From the NCBI GenBank assembly GCA_030538425.1, contig JAUNTZ010000002.1:62001-126000 (forward strand): a stretch of 64,000 bases of DNA, read 5' to 3'. The stretch's first letter is position 1. Each line of letters starts with the position of its first letter. Below, piece by piece: positions 27,682 to 37,373 of this stretch. The notes beneath the pieces are model-generated. The model was given only the letters and a program-made list of their open reading frames with translations. It did not search any database and had not been told where the DNA came from. The DNA comes from Paracoccus sp. (in: a-proteobacteria) (lineage in GTDB: Bacteria > Pseudomonadota > Alphaproteobacteria > Rhodobacterales > Rhodobacteraceae). The translations under genes were made by a program, and so were the position numbers.

Positions 27682-29901
27682 ATGGCCGAGCTTTCCGCAT
27701 CCCGCAATTACGACGCCCGCATCAGCGCCTGTCCGGCCTGCGATGCCGCACCCTTGGCCGCGCGTGTGGCCGGTCGCGCGCCTGCCGCGCCCTCCGATCT
27801 GATCCTCTCGCTGCCGGGTGTTCATTGCGCGCAATGCATCACCGATGTCGAACGCGCGCTGATGGCGGTGCCCGGCGTGCGCATGGCGCGTGTCAACCTG
27901 ACCCTGCGCCGCGCCCTGATCGACGCGCCGGGCATCGACGCCGAAGAGCTGATCCGCGTGGTCGAAAAGACCGGATATGAGGCGCATGAGCTCGACCCCT
28001 CGATCCTCTCGTCAAGCGCCGCCGACCGGCAGGGCCGCGATATCCTGATGCGCATCGGCGTGTCGGGCTTTGCGATGATGAACGTGATGATCCTGTCCAT
28101 CGCGGTCTGGTCGGGTGCCGAGGGCGCGACCCGCGACATGTTCCACTGGCTTGGCGGGCTGATCGCGATTCCGACCGTGCTGTTCGCGGGCCAGCCGTTT
28201 TTCAAGGGCGCATGGCGCAGCCTTCGCAACGGGCGGTTGGGCATGGATGTGCCGATCTCGCTGGCGCTGATCCTGACCACCGCAATTTCGCTCTATGAGA
28301 CCGCCCATTCCGGCCCCCATGCCTATTTCGACGGCGTGGTGATGCTGTGCTTTTTCCTGCTGATCGGGCGCTATCTCGACTATCGCACCCGCGCGGTGGC
28401 GCGCTCTGCCGCGGAGGAACTCACCGCGCTTGAACTGCCCCGCGCCACGCTGTTGCGCGACGGGGTGGAAGAAATTGTCGCGGTGACCGACCTCACCCCC
28501 GGCGACATGATCCGGGTGCGCCCCGGCGCGCGCCTTCCTGCCGATGCGCAGGTGGTCGCGGGCATGTCTGAGATCGACCGCTCGCTTCTGACCGGCGAAA
28601 GCCTGCCCGTGCAGGCCCGCCCCGGCAGCCTGCTGTCAGCGGGTGAGGTGAACCTGACCGGCCCGCTTGATCTGCGGGTCACGGCGGCGGGGCGCGATTC
28701 CTCGCTGTCGCGGCTGGCCGATCTGGTCGCAAGCGCCGAGGCCGCGCGGGGCCGCTATGCCTCGCTGGCGGACCGTGCCTCTAGCCTTTATTCGCCACTG
28801 GTCCATCTGCTGGCCTTTGTCAGCTTTCTGGGCTGGATGTATGTCACGGGCGGCGATTGGCGGGTCGCGATCAATGTCGCGGCGGCGGTGCTGATCATCA
28901 CCTGCCCCTGTGCGCTTGGGCTGGCCGTGCCTGCGGTGGTGACGGCGGCCTCGGGCAAGCTGTTTGCGCGCGGCCTCCTGATCAAGGACGGCACCGCGCT
29001 GGAACGGATGGCCCAGATCGACACCGTGGTGTTCGACAAGACCGGCACGCTGACCCTTGGCCGGCCTGAGCTTGAGAGCCTTGCCGCGCTGCCCCTTGAT
29101 CTGCGCCCGCTGGCTTTGGCGATGGCGCAAGGCTCGGCCCATCCGCTGTCTCGCGCCTTGGCGCAGGCGCTTGAAGAGAGCGGTGTGACCCCCGCGGATC
29201 TTGACGCGGTGCGTGAGGTTCCGGGCTACGGGGTTGAGGCCGAATGGCAAGGCGCCGGGCTGCGTCTGGGCCGCGCCGATTGGGTGGGGGCGGCGGCCCC
29301 CGAGGATGCGCAGGGCCCGGTCAGCCTGTTCTCACTCGCCGGGCGCGCGCCGGTGGTTCTGCGCTTTGCCGACGCGCTGCGCCCCGGCGCGGCTGAGGCC
29401 GTGGCACAGATCGCGCAGTCCGGCCGGCGCGTGATCATGCTGTCGGGTGATGCGGAACCGGCGGTCGCCCGGGTCGCCGCCCTGCTGGGCATTGATGAGT
29501 TCCGCGCCAATATGTCGCCCGCCGAAAAAGCCGATGAGATTCAGGCGCTTGGTCAGGGTGGTGCGCATGTTCTGATGGTTGGCGACGGGCTCAATGACAC
29601 GGCGGCGCTTGCGGGCGCCCATGCCTCGATCTCGCCTGCGACGGCGCTTGATGCGGCGCGGGTGGCCTCGGATATCGTTCTGATGGGCCGCGATTTGCGC
29701 CCGGTGGCCGAGGCCCTGTCGGTGGCACGTGTCGCCACCCGCCGCATCCGTGAGAATTTCGCGATTTCGGGGGCCTATAACGTGGTCGCCGTGCCGATCG
29801 CCATTCTGGGCTTTGCGACCCCGCTTCTGGCCGCGCTTGCGATGTCGATCAGCTCGATCACGGTGACGCTCAACGCGCTTCGCCTGAAGGCGGATCGCTG
29901 A
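27682..29901 (+). CDS. ccoI: Copper-translocating P-type ATPase CcoI
   Basis: P1B-type ATPase that moves copper across the inner membrane for the CuB centre of cbb3 oxidase. 739 residues. The N-terminus has an extra CPAC motif (CPACDAAP) before a heavy-metal domain with CAQC in LPGVHCAQCITDVE. Then come membrane helices, the actuator motif TGES, the ion-binding ITCPCALGLAVP, phosphorylation motif DKTGTLT, SAHPLSRAL and the hinge GDGLNDTAALA. The stop overlaps the ccoS start by one base. Confidence 0.97.
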   Translation: MAELSASRNYDARISACPACDAAPLAARVAGRAPAAPSDLILSLPGVHCAQCITDVERALMAVPGVRMARVNLTLRRALIDAPGIDAEELIRVVEKTGYEAHELDPSILSSSAADRQGRDILMRIGVSGFAMMNVMILSIAVWSGAEGATRDMFHWLGGLIAIPTVLFAGQPFFKGAWRSLRNGRLGMDVPISLALILTTAISLYETAHSGPHAYFDGVVMLCFFLLIGRYLDYRTRAVARSAAEELTALELPRATLLRDGVEEIVAVTDLTPGDMIRVRPGARLPADAQVVAGMSEIDRSLLTGESLPVQARPGSLLSAGEVNLTGPLDLRVTAAGRDSSLSRLADLVASAEAARGRYASLADRASSLYSPLVHLLAFVSFLGWMYVTGGDWRVAINVAAAVLIITCPCALGLAVPAVVTAASGKLFARGLLIKDGTALERMAQIDTVVFDKTGTLTLGRPELESLAALPLDLRPLALAMAQGSAHPLSRALAQALEESGVTPADLDAVREVPGYGVEAEWQGAGLRLGRADWVGAAAPEDAQGPVSLFSLAGRAPVVLRFADALRPGAAEAVAQIAQSGRRVIMLSGDAEPAVARVAALLGIDEFRANMSPAEKADEIQALGQGGAHVLMVGDGLNDTAALAGAHASISPATALDAARVASDIVLMGRDLRPVAEALSVARVATRRIRENFAISGAYNVVAVPIAILGFATPLLAALAMSISSITVTLNALRLKADR

Positions 29902-30068
29902 TGGAGATTCTGGTCATCCTGATCCCGGTATCGCTCTGTCTCGGCGCGGCAGGTCTGGCCGCCTTCCTCTGGGCGCTGCGCAACCACCAGTTCGAGGACC
30001 CCAAAGGCGATTCCGAGCGAATGCTGAGCAAGGAATGGGACGACCGACCCAAGCCGCCCAGGGCGTGA
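29901..30068 (+). CDS. ccoS: cbb3 oxidase maturation protein CcoS
   Basis: 55 residues: MEILVILIPVSLCLGAAGLA membrane helix, then the conserved FLWALRNHQFEDPKGDSERM segment. CcoS is required for haem/copper insertion into cbb3 oxidase. Too short to appear in a list of longer open frames, but placement (overlapping ccoI by one base) and sequence leave little doubt. Confidence 0.95.
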   Translation: MEILVILIPVSLCLGAAGLAAFLWALRNHQFEDPKGDSERMLSKEWDDRPKPPRA

Positions 30069-30200
30069 CAGGCGGGCGTGCTTTGTTGCATATCAGCCGT
30101 CGGCCTTGCAGATCAGCGGTCGGCCATTGCGATGAACAGTCCTTGCGTTTTGGGTGAACCGGGCGAGGCTCTGCGGTTAACGTGTCCCATCCATCCGCAC

Positions 30201-30231
30201 AAAAAAAGCGCGGCTGGTTTCGCAGCCGCGC
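30201..30231 (-). terminator. Rho-independent terminator of the carboxypeptidase gene
   Basis: On the minus strand GCGCGGCT and AGCCGCGC form a perfect 8-bp stem around GCGAAACC, followed by seven T. The clearest intrinsic terminator in the window, 27 bases after the stop at 30258. Confidence 0.9.
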
Positions 30232-30257
30232 CTTGTGGATGCCCTTTCGGTCAGGCG

Positions 30258-31898
30258 TCAGGGGCCCGTCACGCGGCAGCTTTGGCTGCGCGCGGCAAGG
30301 CGTTCGCAGGCCAGATGCGCCGATTCGCGGGTCATGGCGGTAAAGCTGGCCTGCCAGCCGCGTTGCGTGTCGCCGATATGGCGGTTGGCATTGCCCAGAA
30401 CGCCGCTTTCCTGAATCGCGGTGCGCAAAAGCAGCTCATCGGCCTCTTGCCGGGTGCGGTAATGCCCAAGCGTCACTCCCCAACGCCGCCCTGATGAGCT
30501 GGACACGCGCGAGACATATTCGGCGGGCGCGGCCGCATCGGCAAGGGTAAGCGCCGGGCCCACCATCGTGGCGTCCGAACGCCGCTGCGGCGGCGCGGAC
30601 GAGTCGATCACGGTCTCAGCCCGGCTTGCCTCGGGGGTAGGCGCAGCAGGCGTCGCCGCCGTCGTCGTTGCGCGGCTTGCGCGCGGGGCAGGGCGGGCGG
30701 AGACGGTCAAGCCACCGCGATTGGTCGCGGCAGGCGCCGCCTGCGCCTCAGGCGCGGCGGTAGCGACGGCTTGCGGCGCAGCACTGCCCGGACGCGACAG
30801 GGGCCGCGCGCTGCGGGTCAGACCGCGCGCGGCGGCGGGGGCCGCCGTGGTCGAAGCAGTGGTCGAAGCCGCAGCCGCAGGCCGTTCCGCAGGCGCCGTC
30901 GCAAGCGCGCTGCGCAGCGCATCGTTGAGCGCATTGGACGAGGTCGAGGCGCTTGCCGTCACCGCAGGACGCGCCACCGGCGCGGCACTTGCCAGCGTGG
31001 GCGCGGGCGCCGCCGGTGCCTGGGCGCGGCGTGAGCTGCCCTGCTCAGCGATATATTGCGGCGGTGCGGGGCGCACCTCATTGACGCGCTGCGGCGCACG
31101 GCCGAAGCCCATGTCAAGCAACTGCCCCATCACCGCATTGCGCTGCGCAGTCGAGGTGCCGCCGAAAACGGTCGCGATGATGCGCTGATTGCCGCGCTGC
31201 GCCGAGGCCGTCAGGTTAAAGCCCGCCGCCCGCGTATAGCCGGTTTTGATCCCGTCAGCGCCTTGATAATTATCAAGAAAATTCCGGTTGGTCGATTGCA
31301 CGGTGGCAATCCCCGCATCCGCGCTGCGCCGCGAGAAGATGTTGTAATATTGCGGGAAGTCATAAAACAGGCGGCGGCCCATGATGCTCATGTCGCGCGC
31401 GGTTGAGAAATGGCCCTGCTGCGTCAGCCCATGCGCATTGCGGAACTGCGTGTTGTTCATGCCAAGCGCCCGCGCCATGGCGGTCATCTGGGCCGCGAAC
31501 TGTTCCTCGGACCCGCCCAGATTTTCGGCAATCGCCGTCGCCGCATCGTTGGATGAGCGCACCGCCGCGGCGCGGATCAGATAGCGCAGTTCAATCCGCT
31601 GACCGGCGCGCAGGCCCAGACGCGAGGGCGGCTGGTTCGCGGCATGGTTCGAGATCAAAAACGGCGTATCCAGCCGCACCTGCCCGCGTTCGACGGCGGT
31701 AAAGGCCATATAAAGCGTCATCATCTTGGTCAGCGATGCCGGATGCAGCCGCGTATCGGCGTTCTGCGCATGGATCTGCTGGCCCGTTCGGGCATCCATG
31801 ACAAAGGCGGCGAACGGAGCGGCATTGGCGGCCATCGGTGCAATCAGCACCGCTATGGCCAGCAACCCCGCGCGGAGGAGATGATGCAAATTGGTCAC
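30258..31898 (-). CDS. D-alanyl-D-alanine carboxypeptidase with SPOR domain
   Basis: Periplasmic serine peptidase of the S11/PBP5 family trimming peptidoglycan stem peptides. 546 residues: signal peptide (LLAIAVLIAPMAANA), catalytic motifs SLTK, SSN (VRSSNDAATA) and KTG (GIKTGYTRAAGF). A long disordered Ala/Pro/Thr linker follows at about residues 285-470, containing the diverged repeat RGLT-SARPLSRP / GGLTVSARPAPR. The C-terminal ~75 residues are a SPOR domain (GVTLGHYRTRQEADELL), which binds denuded septal glycan. So a division-site role is likely. Stands alone, divergent from clpS. Confidence 0.93.
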   Translation of the reverse strand: MTNLHHLLRAGLLAIAVLIAPMAANAAPFAAFVMDARTGQQIHAQNADTRLHPASLTKMMTLYMAFTAVERGQVRLDTPFLISNHAANQPPSRLGLRAGQRIELRYLIRAAAVRSSNDAATAIAENLGGSEEQFAAQMTAMARALGMNNTQFRNAHGLTQQGHFSTARDMSIMGRRLFYDFPQYYNIFSRRSADAGIATVQSTNRNFLDNYQGADGIKTGYTRAAGFNLTASAQRGNQRIIATVFGGTSTAQRNAVMGQLLDMGFGRAPQRVNEVRPAPPQYIAEQGSSRRAQAPAAPAPTLASAAPVARPAVTASASTSSNALNDALRSALATAPAERPAAAASTTASTTAAPAAARGLTRSARPLSRPGSAAPQAVATAAPEAQAAPAATNRGGLTVSARPAPRASRATTTAATPAAPTPEASRAETVIDSSAPPQRRSDATMVGPALTLADAAAPAEYVSRVSSSSGRRWGVTLGHYRTRQEADELLLRTAIQESGVLGNANRHIGDTQRGWQASFTAMTRESAHLACERLAARSQSCRVTGP

Positions 31899-32143
31899 TG
31901 TCGGTCTCTTCTGCCTGTTGGCCCTGTTCTTATAGCGGGCCTTTCTTAATAAACTGACAATAACATGCTGCTCTCCCTGCGGAAACAGCAGATTTTATCT
32001 ATTTTCTGGCCAAAGCTCGCCTTGCGCCGGTTTTCGCCCATCCGTCCCGCCTGTCGCAGGGGTTTAATCGCCGGTGAATTGCATTATATTCATCGCAAAC
32101 CGCTCTGCCTTAGCCCAGACCTGCCTCAGCCCAGAATTGCGCA

Positions 32144-32461
32144 ATGACCGAACCCAACGCTCCCCATCAGGACGGTGATCTTGCCGTCAAGACCGCGCCC
32201 CGGACGCAGCGTCCGCCGATGTATAAGGTCTTGCTTTTGAACGATGATTTCACTCCGATGGATTTCGTCGTGCATATTCTGGAACGTCTCTTCGGGATGA
32301 GCCATGCGCAGGCGATTGAGATCATGCTGACCATTCATCGCAAGGGCATCGCCGTGGTTGGCGTGTTCTCGCGCGAGGTGGCCGAGACCAAGGTCGCGCA
32401 GGTCATGGATCTGGCCCGCAGGCAGCAGCACCCGCTGCAATGCACGATGGAAAAAGAATAG
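32144..32461 (+). CDS. clpS: ATP-dependent Clp protease adaptor ClpS
   Basis: Adaptor delivering N-degron substrates to ClpAP. 105 residues with the signature [18 protein letters not shown], the helix [17 protein letters not shown] and the end of the fold [20 protein letters not shown]. The gene stops at 32461 and the next ATG begins at 32462, so it is joined in one operon with the methyltransferase. No clpA is in this window. Confidence 0.96.
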   Translation: MTEPNAPHQDGDLAVKTAPRTQRPPMYKVLLLNDDFTPMDFVVHILERLFGMSHAQAIEIMLTIHRKGIAVVGVFSREVAETKVAQVMDLARRQQHPLQCTMEKE

Positions 32462-33451
32462 ATGCGCGCCGCGCGTTTCCGGCTGGCCTTTGGTGAGGCT
32501 GCGCCTTTGGGCCGTGTCGTTTTGTTCGGCGCCCGTGCGGGGGACGATCTGGACCCGCTCTCCCGCGAAAATACCGTTATTGTTGAGGGGTTTGCGCCCG
32601 ATTATTCAGGCCTTGCCGCGCAGGGCTGGCAGGTCGCGCATGAGCCGGAAACGGGCTTTGATATCGCCGTCGTGACACTCCCGCGCGCGCGCGATGCGGG
32701 CCGCGCGCGCATTGCGGCGGCGGTTGCCGCCTTGCGTGAGGGCGGTACGCTTTGGGTCGATGGGCAGAAAACCGACGGCATCGAATCGACCCTGCGCGAG
32801 CTGCGAGATCTGGCCGGCATCGCCGAGACCCACTCCAAGGCGCATGGCAAGATTGCCCGGCTGGAGGTCGCGCATGGCTGGCTGCCAGAGGGTTGGGCCG
32901 CCCGCCCGCGTGAGGTTGCGCCGGGTCTCATAACGCTTCCGGGGGTGTTTTCGGCGGATGGGATCGACGCGGGCTCGGTGCTGCTGGCCTCGGCGCTGCC
33001 TGACAAACTGCCGACGCGGATCGTTGATCTGGGCGCGGGCTGGGGTTGGCTGTCCGCGCAGATCCTGGGCCGGTCCGGCGTGCAATTGCTGCATCTGGTT
33101 GAGGCTGACCATGACGCGCTGAGTTGCGCGCGCCAGAATATCACCGACCCGCGCGCGCATTTCCACTGGGCCGATGCGCGGCATTTTTCGCTGCCCGAGC
33201 CGGTGAACGGCGTCATCATGAACCCGCCTTTTCACGAAGGCCGTGCGGGCGACCCGTCAATCGGTGTGGCCTTCATCGCGGCGGCTGCGCGCCTGCTGAC
33301 CGGCGCGGGCCGGCTCTGGATGGTCGCGAACCGGCATCTGCCCTATGAGGCCGCGCTATCGCAGCATTTCGGGGAACATGCTGAAATCGCAGGTGATTCC
33401 CGGTTCAAGGTCATCACCGCGACCGGGGCCGGGCGCAAGGCGCGGCGCTAG
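32462..33451 (+). CDS. 16S rRNA guanine-N2 methyltransferase family (RsmC/RlmG-like)
   Basis: S-adenosylmethionine-dependent methyltransferase of 329 residues with the duplicated architecture of RsmC: a degenerate N-terminal domain (about 1-155) and an active C-terminal domain with IVDLGAGWGWLS (motif I) and the catalytic NPPFHEG motif at about residue 258. Likely modifies a guanine in 16S rRNA. Start ATG immediately follows the clpS stop. RsmC versus RlmG cannot be settled without alignment. Confidence 0.87.
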   Translation: MRAARFRLAFGEAAPLGRVVLFGARAGDDLDPLSRENTVIVEGFAPDYSGLAAQGWQVAHEPETGFDIAVVTLPRARDAGRARIAAAVAALREGGTLWVDGQKTDGIESTLRELRDLAGIAETHSKAHGKIARLEVAHGWLPEGWAARPREVAPGLITLPGVFSADGIDAGSVLLASALPDKLPTRIVDLGAGWGWLSAQILGRSGVQLLHLVEADHDALSCARQNITDPRAHFHWADARHFSLPEPVNGVIMNPPFHEGRAGDPSIGVAFIAAAARLLTGAGRLWMVANRHLPYEAALSQHFGEHAEIAGDSRFKVITATGAGRKARR

Positions 33452-33861
33452 CCCGCTTCCGGGTAGGCTGCGGCGCATTGGCGCAGCACCTGGTCGTTGC
33501 GCGCGCCCAGGGTGGCGACACGCTCGGCCAGGTTGGCACGCTTGCGTTCCTCAACCGCCGGGTCGATTGCCACGCGAAAGCGTTCGACATCGGTGTAATC
33601 GCGCCAGCAAGGATAGGTCTCAACCCGCCGGGCGCCGTCACGGCTGCGCAACACCCGCTGGCAATCGGTGAAGCGGGTGCGGGTGACTTGCCGTTCCTGC
33701 CAGGCATAGCCGCGCGCCAGATTCGCCTCGGTCTCAGCCAAAAGCCCGCTGACCGCGCGATATTCACGGGTGTTCTGGCGGATGCAATTTTCCTGCGGCG
33801 TGCCGCAAGCCGCCAGAAACGGCAGGACGCAAAGCGAAATCAGGGCGATGTTGCGGGTCAT
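33448..33861 (-). CDS. Hypothetical lipoprotein
   Basis: 137 residues with a signal peptide and lipobox (SLCVLPFLAACGTPQ; Cys about residue 19), so it should be lipid-anchored. The mature part is helical and Arg/Glu-rich with four more cysteines (CIRQNTREY, DCQRVL, YPCWRDY, RQCAAAYP), possibly two disulfides. The chosen ATG (33861) places the signal peptide at the very N-terminus. The stop overlaps the end of the convergent methyltransferase gene. Function not recognised. Confidence 0.75.
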   Translation of the reverse strand: MTRNIALISLCVLPFLAACGTPQENCIRQNTREYRAVSGLLAETEANLARGYAWQERQVTRTRFTDCQRVLRSRDGARRVETYPCWRDYTDVERFRVAIDPAVEERKRANLAERVATLGARNDQVLRQCAAAYPEAG

Positions 33862-33936
33862 GACTCTTGCCTTTATGGATCGCTGCAATCCTAGCGCGGC
33901 ATGGGCCCGCGCGGCAAATCAACTTTTGAGGCAGCG

Positions 33937-34803
33937 ATGGACAGCGCGATGCAGGACCAAAGACAGCAGGCGGCGGCGTGGTTCCGGGCGCTGCGCGACC
34001 GCATCACCGGCGCGTTTGAGGATCTGGAGGACGGCGCGGGCGGCGAAACCGCGCCGGGCCGGTTTGAGGTCACGCCCACCACCCGCGCCGAAAATGGCGG
34101 CGGCGGGATCATGTCGGTGATGCGCGGCGGTCGTGTCTTTGAAAAGGTCGGCGTCAACTGGTCCGAGGTCCACGGCACCCTTGCCCCCCGCGCTCAGGCC
34201 GCGATGGCCGCGCGCGGCGTGCCGGGGATCGAGGCCGACCCGCGCTTCTGGGCCTCGGGCATCAGCCTTGTCGCGCATATGCAAAACCCCCACGCGCCCG
34301 CCGTCCATATGAACACGCGGATGTTCTGGACCCCCGCCGCATGGTGGTTCGGTGGCGGCGCCGATCTGAACCCCTGCATCGAATATCCCGAGGATACCGC
34401 GCATTTCCACGCCGCGCTGAAAGCCGCCTGCGATGCGCATGACGCGGCCTATTACCCGCGCTTCAAGGCCTGGGCGGATGAGTATTTCTTTATCCCGCAT
34501 CGCGGGCGCGCGCGCGGTGTGGGCGGCGTGTTTTATGACGATCTGAACAGCGGCGACTGGGCGGCGGATTTCGCCTTTACCCAATCGGTCGGCAGCGCGT
34601 TTCTGCCCGCCTTCCTGCCCTTGGCCGAGGCGCGGATGGGCCAGCCATGGGACGAGGGCGACAAGGACCGTCAGCTGATCCATCGCGGGCTTTATGCCGA
34701 ATATAACCTTGTCTATGACCGCGGCACCAAGTTCGGGCTTGAGACCGGCCATAACGCGGACGCGGTGCTGATGAGCCTGCCGCCGCTGGCGAAATGGGTC
34801 TGA
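33937..34803 (+). CDS. hemF: Oxygen-dependent coproporphyrinogen III oxidase
   Basis: Aerobic haem biosynthesis enzyme converting coproporphyrinogen III to protoporphyrinogen IX. About 288 residues with family blocks RFEVTPTTRAENGGGGIM, VNWSEVHG, NPHAPAVHMNTRMF, WWFGGGADLNPC (signature) and HRGRARGVGGVFYDDL. The ATG at 33937 is preceded by GAGGCAGCG and fits homologue length better than the upstream ATG at 33901. It is convergent with hemE, in a small haem gene neighbourhood. Confidence 0.96.
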   Translation: MDSAMQDQRQQAAAWFRALRDRITGAFEDLEDGAGGETAPGRFEVTPTTRAENGGGGIMSVMRGGRVFEKVGVNWSEVHGTLAPRAQAAMAARGVPGIEADPRFWASGISLVAHMQNPHAPAVHMNTRMFWTPAAWWFGGGADLNPCIEYPEDTAHFHAALKAACDAHDAAYYPRFKAWADEYFFIPHRGRARGVGGVFYDDLNSGDWAADFAFTQSVGSAFLPAFLPLAEARMGQPWDEGDKDRQLIHRGLYAEYNLVYDRGTKFGLETGHNADAVLMSLPPLAKWV

Positions 34804-34829
34804 GCGGCGGCACCGTCCTTGGCAAAGCA

Positions 34830-34844
34830 CCGCCGTTCTGGCGG
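34830..34844. terminator. GC hairpin between convergent hemF and hemE
   Basis: CCGCC (34830-34834) pairs with GGCGG (34840-34844), loop GTTCT. Short but centrally placed in the 50-base gap; weak T-run. Confidence 0.35.
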
Positions 34845-34853
34845 CGGACCGGA

Positions 34854-35882
34854 TCAGCCGTTGCGCACGGTCTCGATCATCAGCGCGACATGATCGGGAT
34901 TCGCGTCAGGCGTAATGCCGTGGCCAAGGTTGAAGATATGCGGGCCGCCCCGGAACGCCTCGACGATGCGGCGGGTCTCACGCACCAGATCATCGCCGCC
35001 CGTGACCATATGTCGCGGGTCGAGATTGCCCTGAACGCAGCCGTCTTTCTGCACATGGCGCGCCGCCCAATCCGCATCGACCGAGTTGTCAAGCGCGACA
35101 CAATCCGCCCCCACCGCCGAGGCGAAACCTTCGTAACGCGCGCCCGCCTCACGCGGGAAGGCGATGACCGGAACATGCGGATGGCGGGCCTTCAGCGCGG
35201 CGATGATCTCACGGGCGGGGGCAAGGGCGAAATCGTCGAAATCCTGCCCCTTGAGGCTGCCTGCCCATGAATCGAACAGCTTGACCACCTCGGCCCCGGC
35301 CGCGATCTGCGCCGAGAGATATTCGATCGTGGCCTCGGTGATCCGCGACAAAAGCGCCTGAAACGCCGCGCGGTCCTGCGCTTTGAGCGCATGGGCTGGG
35401 CCCTGATCCTTGGTCCCGCGACCGGCGATCATATAGGTCGCGACGGTCCATGGCGCGCCCGCAAAGCCGATCAAAGTGGTCTCATCAGGCAACTCACGGC
35501 GCAGGATGCGCACGGTCTCATAGACCGGCGACAGGGTCTCATGGATGTCTGAGACGGGCCGCAGCGCCTCGACCCCGGCCCGGTCGGTGATTGTCGAAAG
35601 CCGTGGGCCTTCGCCGGTCACGAACCACAGATCGGCGCCAAGTGCCTGAGGAACAAGCAGAATATCCGCAAACAGAATCGCCGCGTCAAAGCCGAACCGG
35701 CGGATCGGTTGCAGCGTGACCTCGGCGGCGAGTTCAGGATTATAGCACAGCGACAGAAAATCGCCCGCCTGCGCGCGCGTCGCGCGGTATTCGGGCAGAT
35801 AGCGCCCGGCCTGACGCATCATCCAGATCGGCGGAACGGGCAGGGTCTCGCCAGCAAGGGCGCGAAGGATGGTCTTGGTCAT
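34854..35882 (-). CDS. hemE: Uroporphyrinogen decarboxylase
   Basis: Decarboxylates the four acetate side chains of uroporphyrinogen III. 342 residues, usual length. Signatures: [17 protein letters not shown] near the start, [40 protein letters not shown], and near the end [11 protein letters not shown] and [16 protein letters not shown]. An open frame continues upstream over hemC, but the start at 35882 ([12 protein letters not shown]) is the real one. Divergent from hemC. Confidence 0.97.
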   Translation of the reverse strand: MTKTILRALAGETLPVPPIWMMRQAGRYLPEYRATRAQAGDFLSLCYNPELAAEVTLQPIRRFGFDAAILFADILLVPQALGADLWFVTGEGPRLSTITDRAGVEALRPVSDIHETLSPVYETVRILRRELPDETTLIGFAGAPWTVATYMIAGRGTKDQGPAHALKAQDRAAFQALLSRITEATIEYLSAQIAAGAEVVKLFDSWAGSLKGQDFDDFALAPAREIIAALKARHPHVPVIAFPREAGARYEGFASAVGADCVALDNSVDADWAARHVQKDGCVQGNLDPRHMVTGGDDLVRETRRIVEAFRGGPHIFNLGHGITPDANPDHVALMIETVRNG

Positions 35883-35934
35883 GGCGTCTCCTTTGCGGCG
35901 TTTGTTGGCGGCGCGGGGGGCATTGTCAAGCCGG

Positions 35935-35957
35935 GCGCGCTTGGGTAGCAAGCGCGC
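35935..35957 (+). promoter_or_regulatory. Perfect hairpin abutting the hemC start codon
   Basis: GCGCGCTTG (35935-35943) pairs with CAAGCGCGC (35949-35957) around GGTAG, and the ATG of hemC begins at the very next base. No Shine-Dalgarno sequence is visible between hairpin and start. Confidence 0.7.
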
Positions 35958-36893
35958 ATGACACAGGTTTTTTCTCCCGAACACCCGCTCAAGATCGGCA
36001 CGCGTGGCTCGGCGCTTGCTCTGGCTCAGGCGCATGAGACGCGCGCGCGGCTGATGGTCGCCCATGCCTTGCCCGAGGCCGCCTTCGAGATCGTCGTGAT
36101 CAAGACGACCGGCGACCGCGTTCTGGACCGTCCGCTCAAAGAGATCGGCGGCAAGGGGCTGTTTACCAAGGAAATTGAGGACGCGCTTCTCTCGGGCGGG
36201 ATCGACATTGCGGTGCACTCGATGAAGGACATGCCGACCTGGCAGCCTGATGGATTGATGCTGGGCTGTTATCTGCCGCGCGAAGATGTGCGCGATGCCT
36301 TTGTAAGTTTTGAGTTTTCCTCGATCTCCGAACTGCCGCAAGGCGCCGTGGTCGGGTCGTCCAGCCTTCGGCGGCGCGCGCAACTGGCCCATATCCGCCC
36401 CGACCTGCAACTGGTCGAGTTTCGCGGTAATGTGCAGACACGGCTGAAGAAATTGCAGGACGGTGTCGCGCAGGCGACTTTTTTGGCGATGGCCGGGCTG
36501 TCGCGGCTGGGTCTGGTCGATCTGGCCCGCGGCCCCGTCCCGGTTGAGGAGATGCTGCCCGCCGTGGCGCAAGGTGCCATCGGGATCGAGCATCGCAGTG
36601 ATGACGCGGTGGTGGCGGGTCTGCTTGAGGCGATCAATGACCGCGACACTTCGACGCGGCTTGCGGCGGAACGCGCGCTTTTGGCGGGGCTCGACGGCTC
36701 ATGCGAGACGCCCATCGGCGGGCTGGCAGAGCTTGACGGTGACCGGCTGCGCCTGCGCGGCGAGATCCTCAGCCCCGATGGCGAGATCCGCGTGGCGGGT
36801 GAGCGTATCGGCGCCGCCACCGAGGGCGCGGCAATGGGCGCCGATCTGGCGCAGGAATTGCTGTCGCGCGCGCCGGATGGGTTTCGGGTCTGA
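35958..36893 (+). CDS. hemC: Hydroxymethylbilane synthase (porphobilinogen deaminase)
   Basis: Condenses four porphobilinogen units to hydroxymethylbilane. 311 residues. [38 protein letters not shown] and [18 protein letters not shown] are family signatures; the dipyrromethane cofactor is attached to Cys249 in GSCETPIGG. The 3' end of this gene is the template of the degenerate repeats that fill the following 400 bases. Start lies directly behind a 9-bp hairpin with no SD, so initiation may be leaderless or structure-controlled. Confidence 0.97.
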   Translation: MTQVFSPEHPLKIGTRGSALALAQAHETRARLMVAHALPEAAFEIVVIKTTGDRVLDRPLKEIGGKGLFTKEIEDALLSGGIDIAVHSMKDMPTWQPDGLMLGCYLPREDVRDAFVSFEFSSISELPQGAVVGSSSLRRRAQLAHIRPDLQLVEFRGNVQTRLKKLQDGVAQATFLAMAGLSRLGLVDLARGPVPVEEMLPAVAQGAIGIEHRSDDAVVAGLLEAINDRDTSTRLAAERALLAGLDGSCETPIGGLAELDGDRLRLRGEILSPDGEIRVAGERIGAATEGAAMGADLAQELLSRAPDGFRV

Positions 36894-37295
36894 GGTCGCG
36901 CGCGCTTGGTTGCGGGCGAATGTATCGGCGTAGCCGCTAAGGGCGCAGAGACGGGCATCGATTTGGCGCGGGAATTGTCTTCGCTTGCGCCGGCTCGTTT
37001 TCGGGCCTGAGGTCGCACCCGATGCGTTACTGATGAGCGTATCGGCTCTGAAGATGCGCCCGGCGCGTTGCGGGTGAGGGCATGGGCCTAGCCGCCGAGG
37101 TGGGCGCTGATTTGACGCAGGAAGTGCTGTCGTGTGCGCCAGATGGTTTTTCCCGGCCCAAGATCCCACCTCCCCGCTTTGCGGCTGAGCATATTCGCGT
37201 AGCCGCCCACGGCCAGAGAAGGGCGTTGATCTGACGAGCGAGCCACTGTCTAGCGACAAACGGCTTTCGGGCCCGAAGCCGCGCTTGCCGACAAG
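36795..37295 (+). repeat. Decaying tandem array of the hemC 3' end
   Basis: Five diverged units. The anchor GAGCGTATCGGC (or variant) starts at 36801 (inside hemC), 36918, 37035, 37076 and 37187: steps of 117, 117, 41 and 111 bases. Unit 2 repeats the gene end closely, including GGAATTG, the TTTCGGG-TCTGAGGTCGC stop region and TGCGCCGG. Later units are progressively eroded and carry indels and stops. The 480-base hemC-lexA gap is almost entirely this array. Confidence 0.85.
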
Positions 37296-37373
37296 ACATT
37301 CTACAGCCTCGATCATCTGAACCAAGGCGGGCGGCTTTCGAACCAAAAGCGCCACCCGCCAACAGCGCCACCT

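Noticed and set aside
34854-36593. Very long minus-strand open frame reading from hemE upstream through hemC
   Set aside because: The part before [12 protein letters not shown] lies antisense to hemC and has no family resemblance; high-GC DNA keeps antisense frames open.
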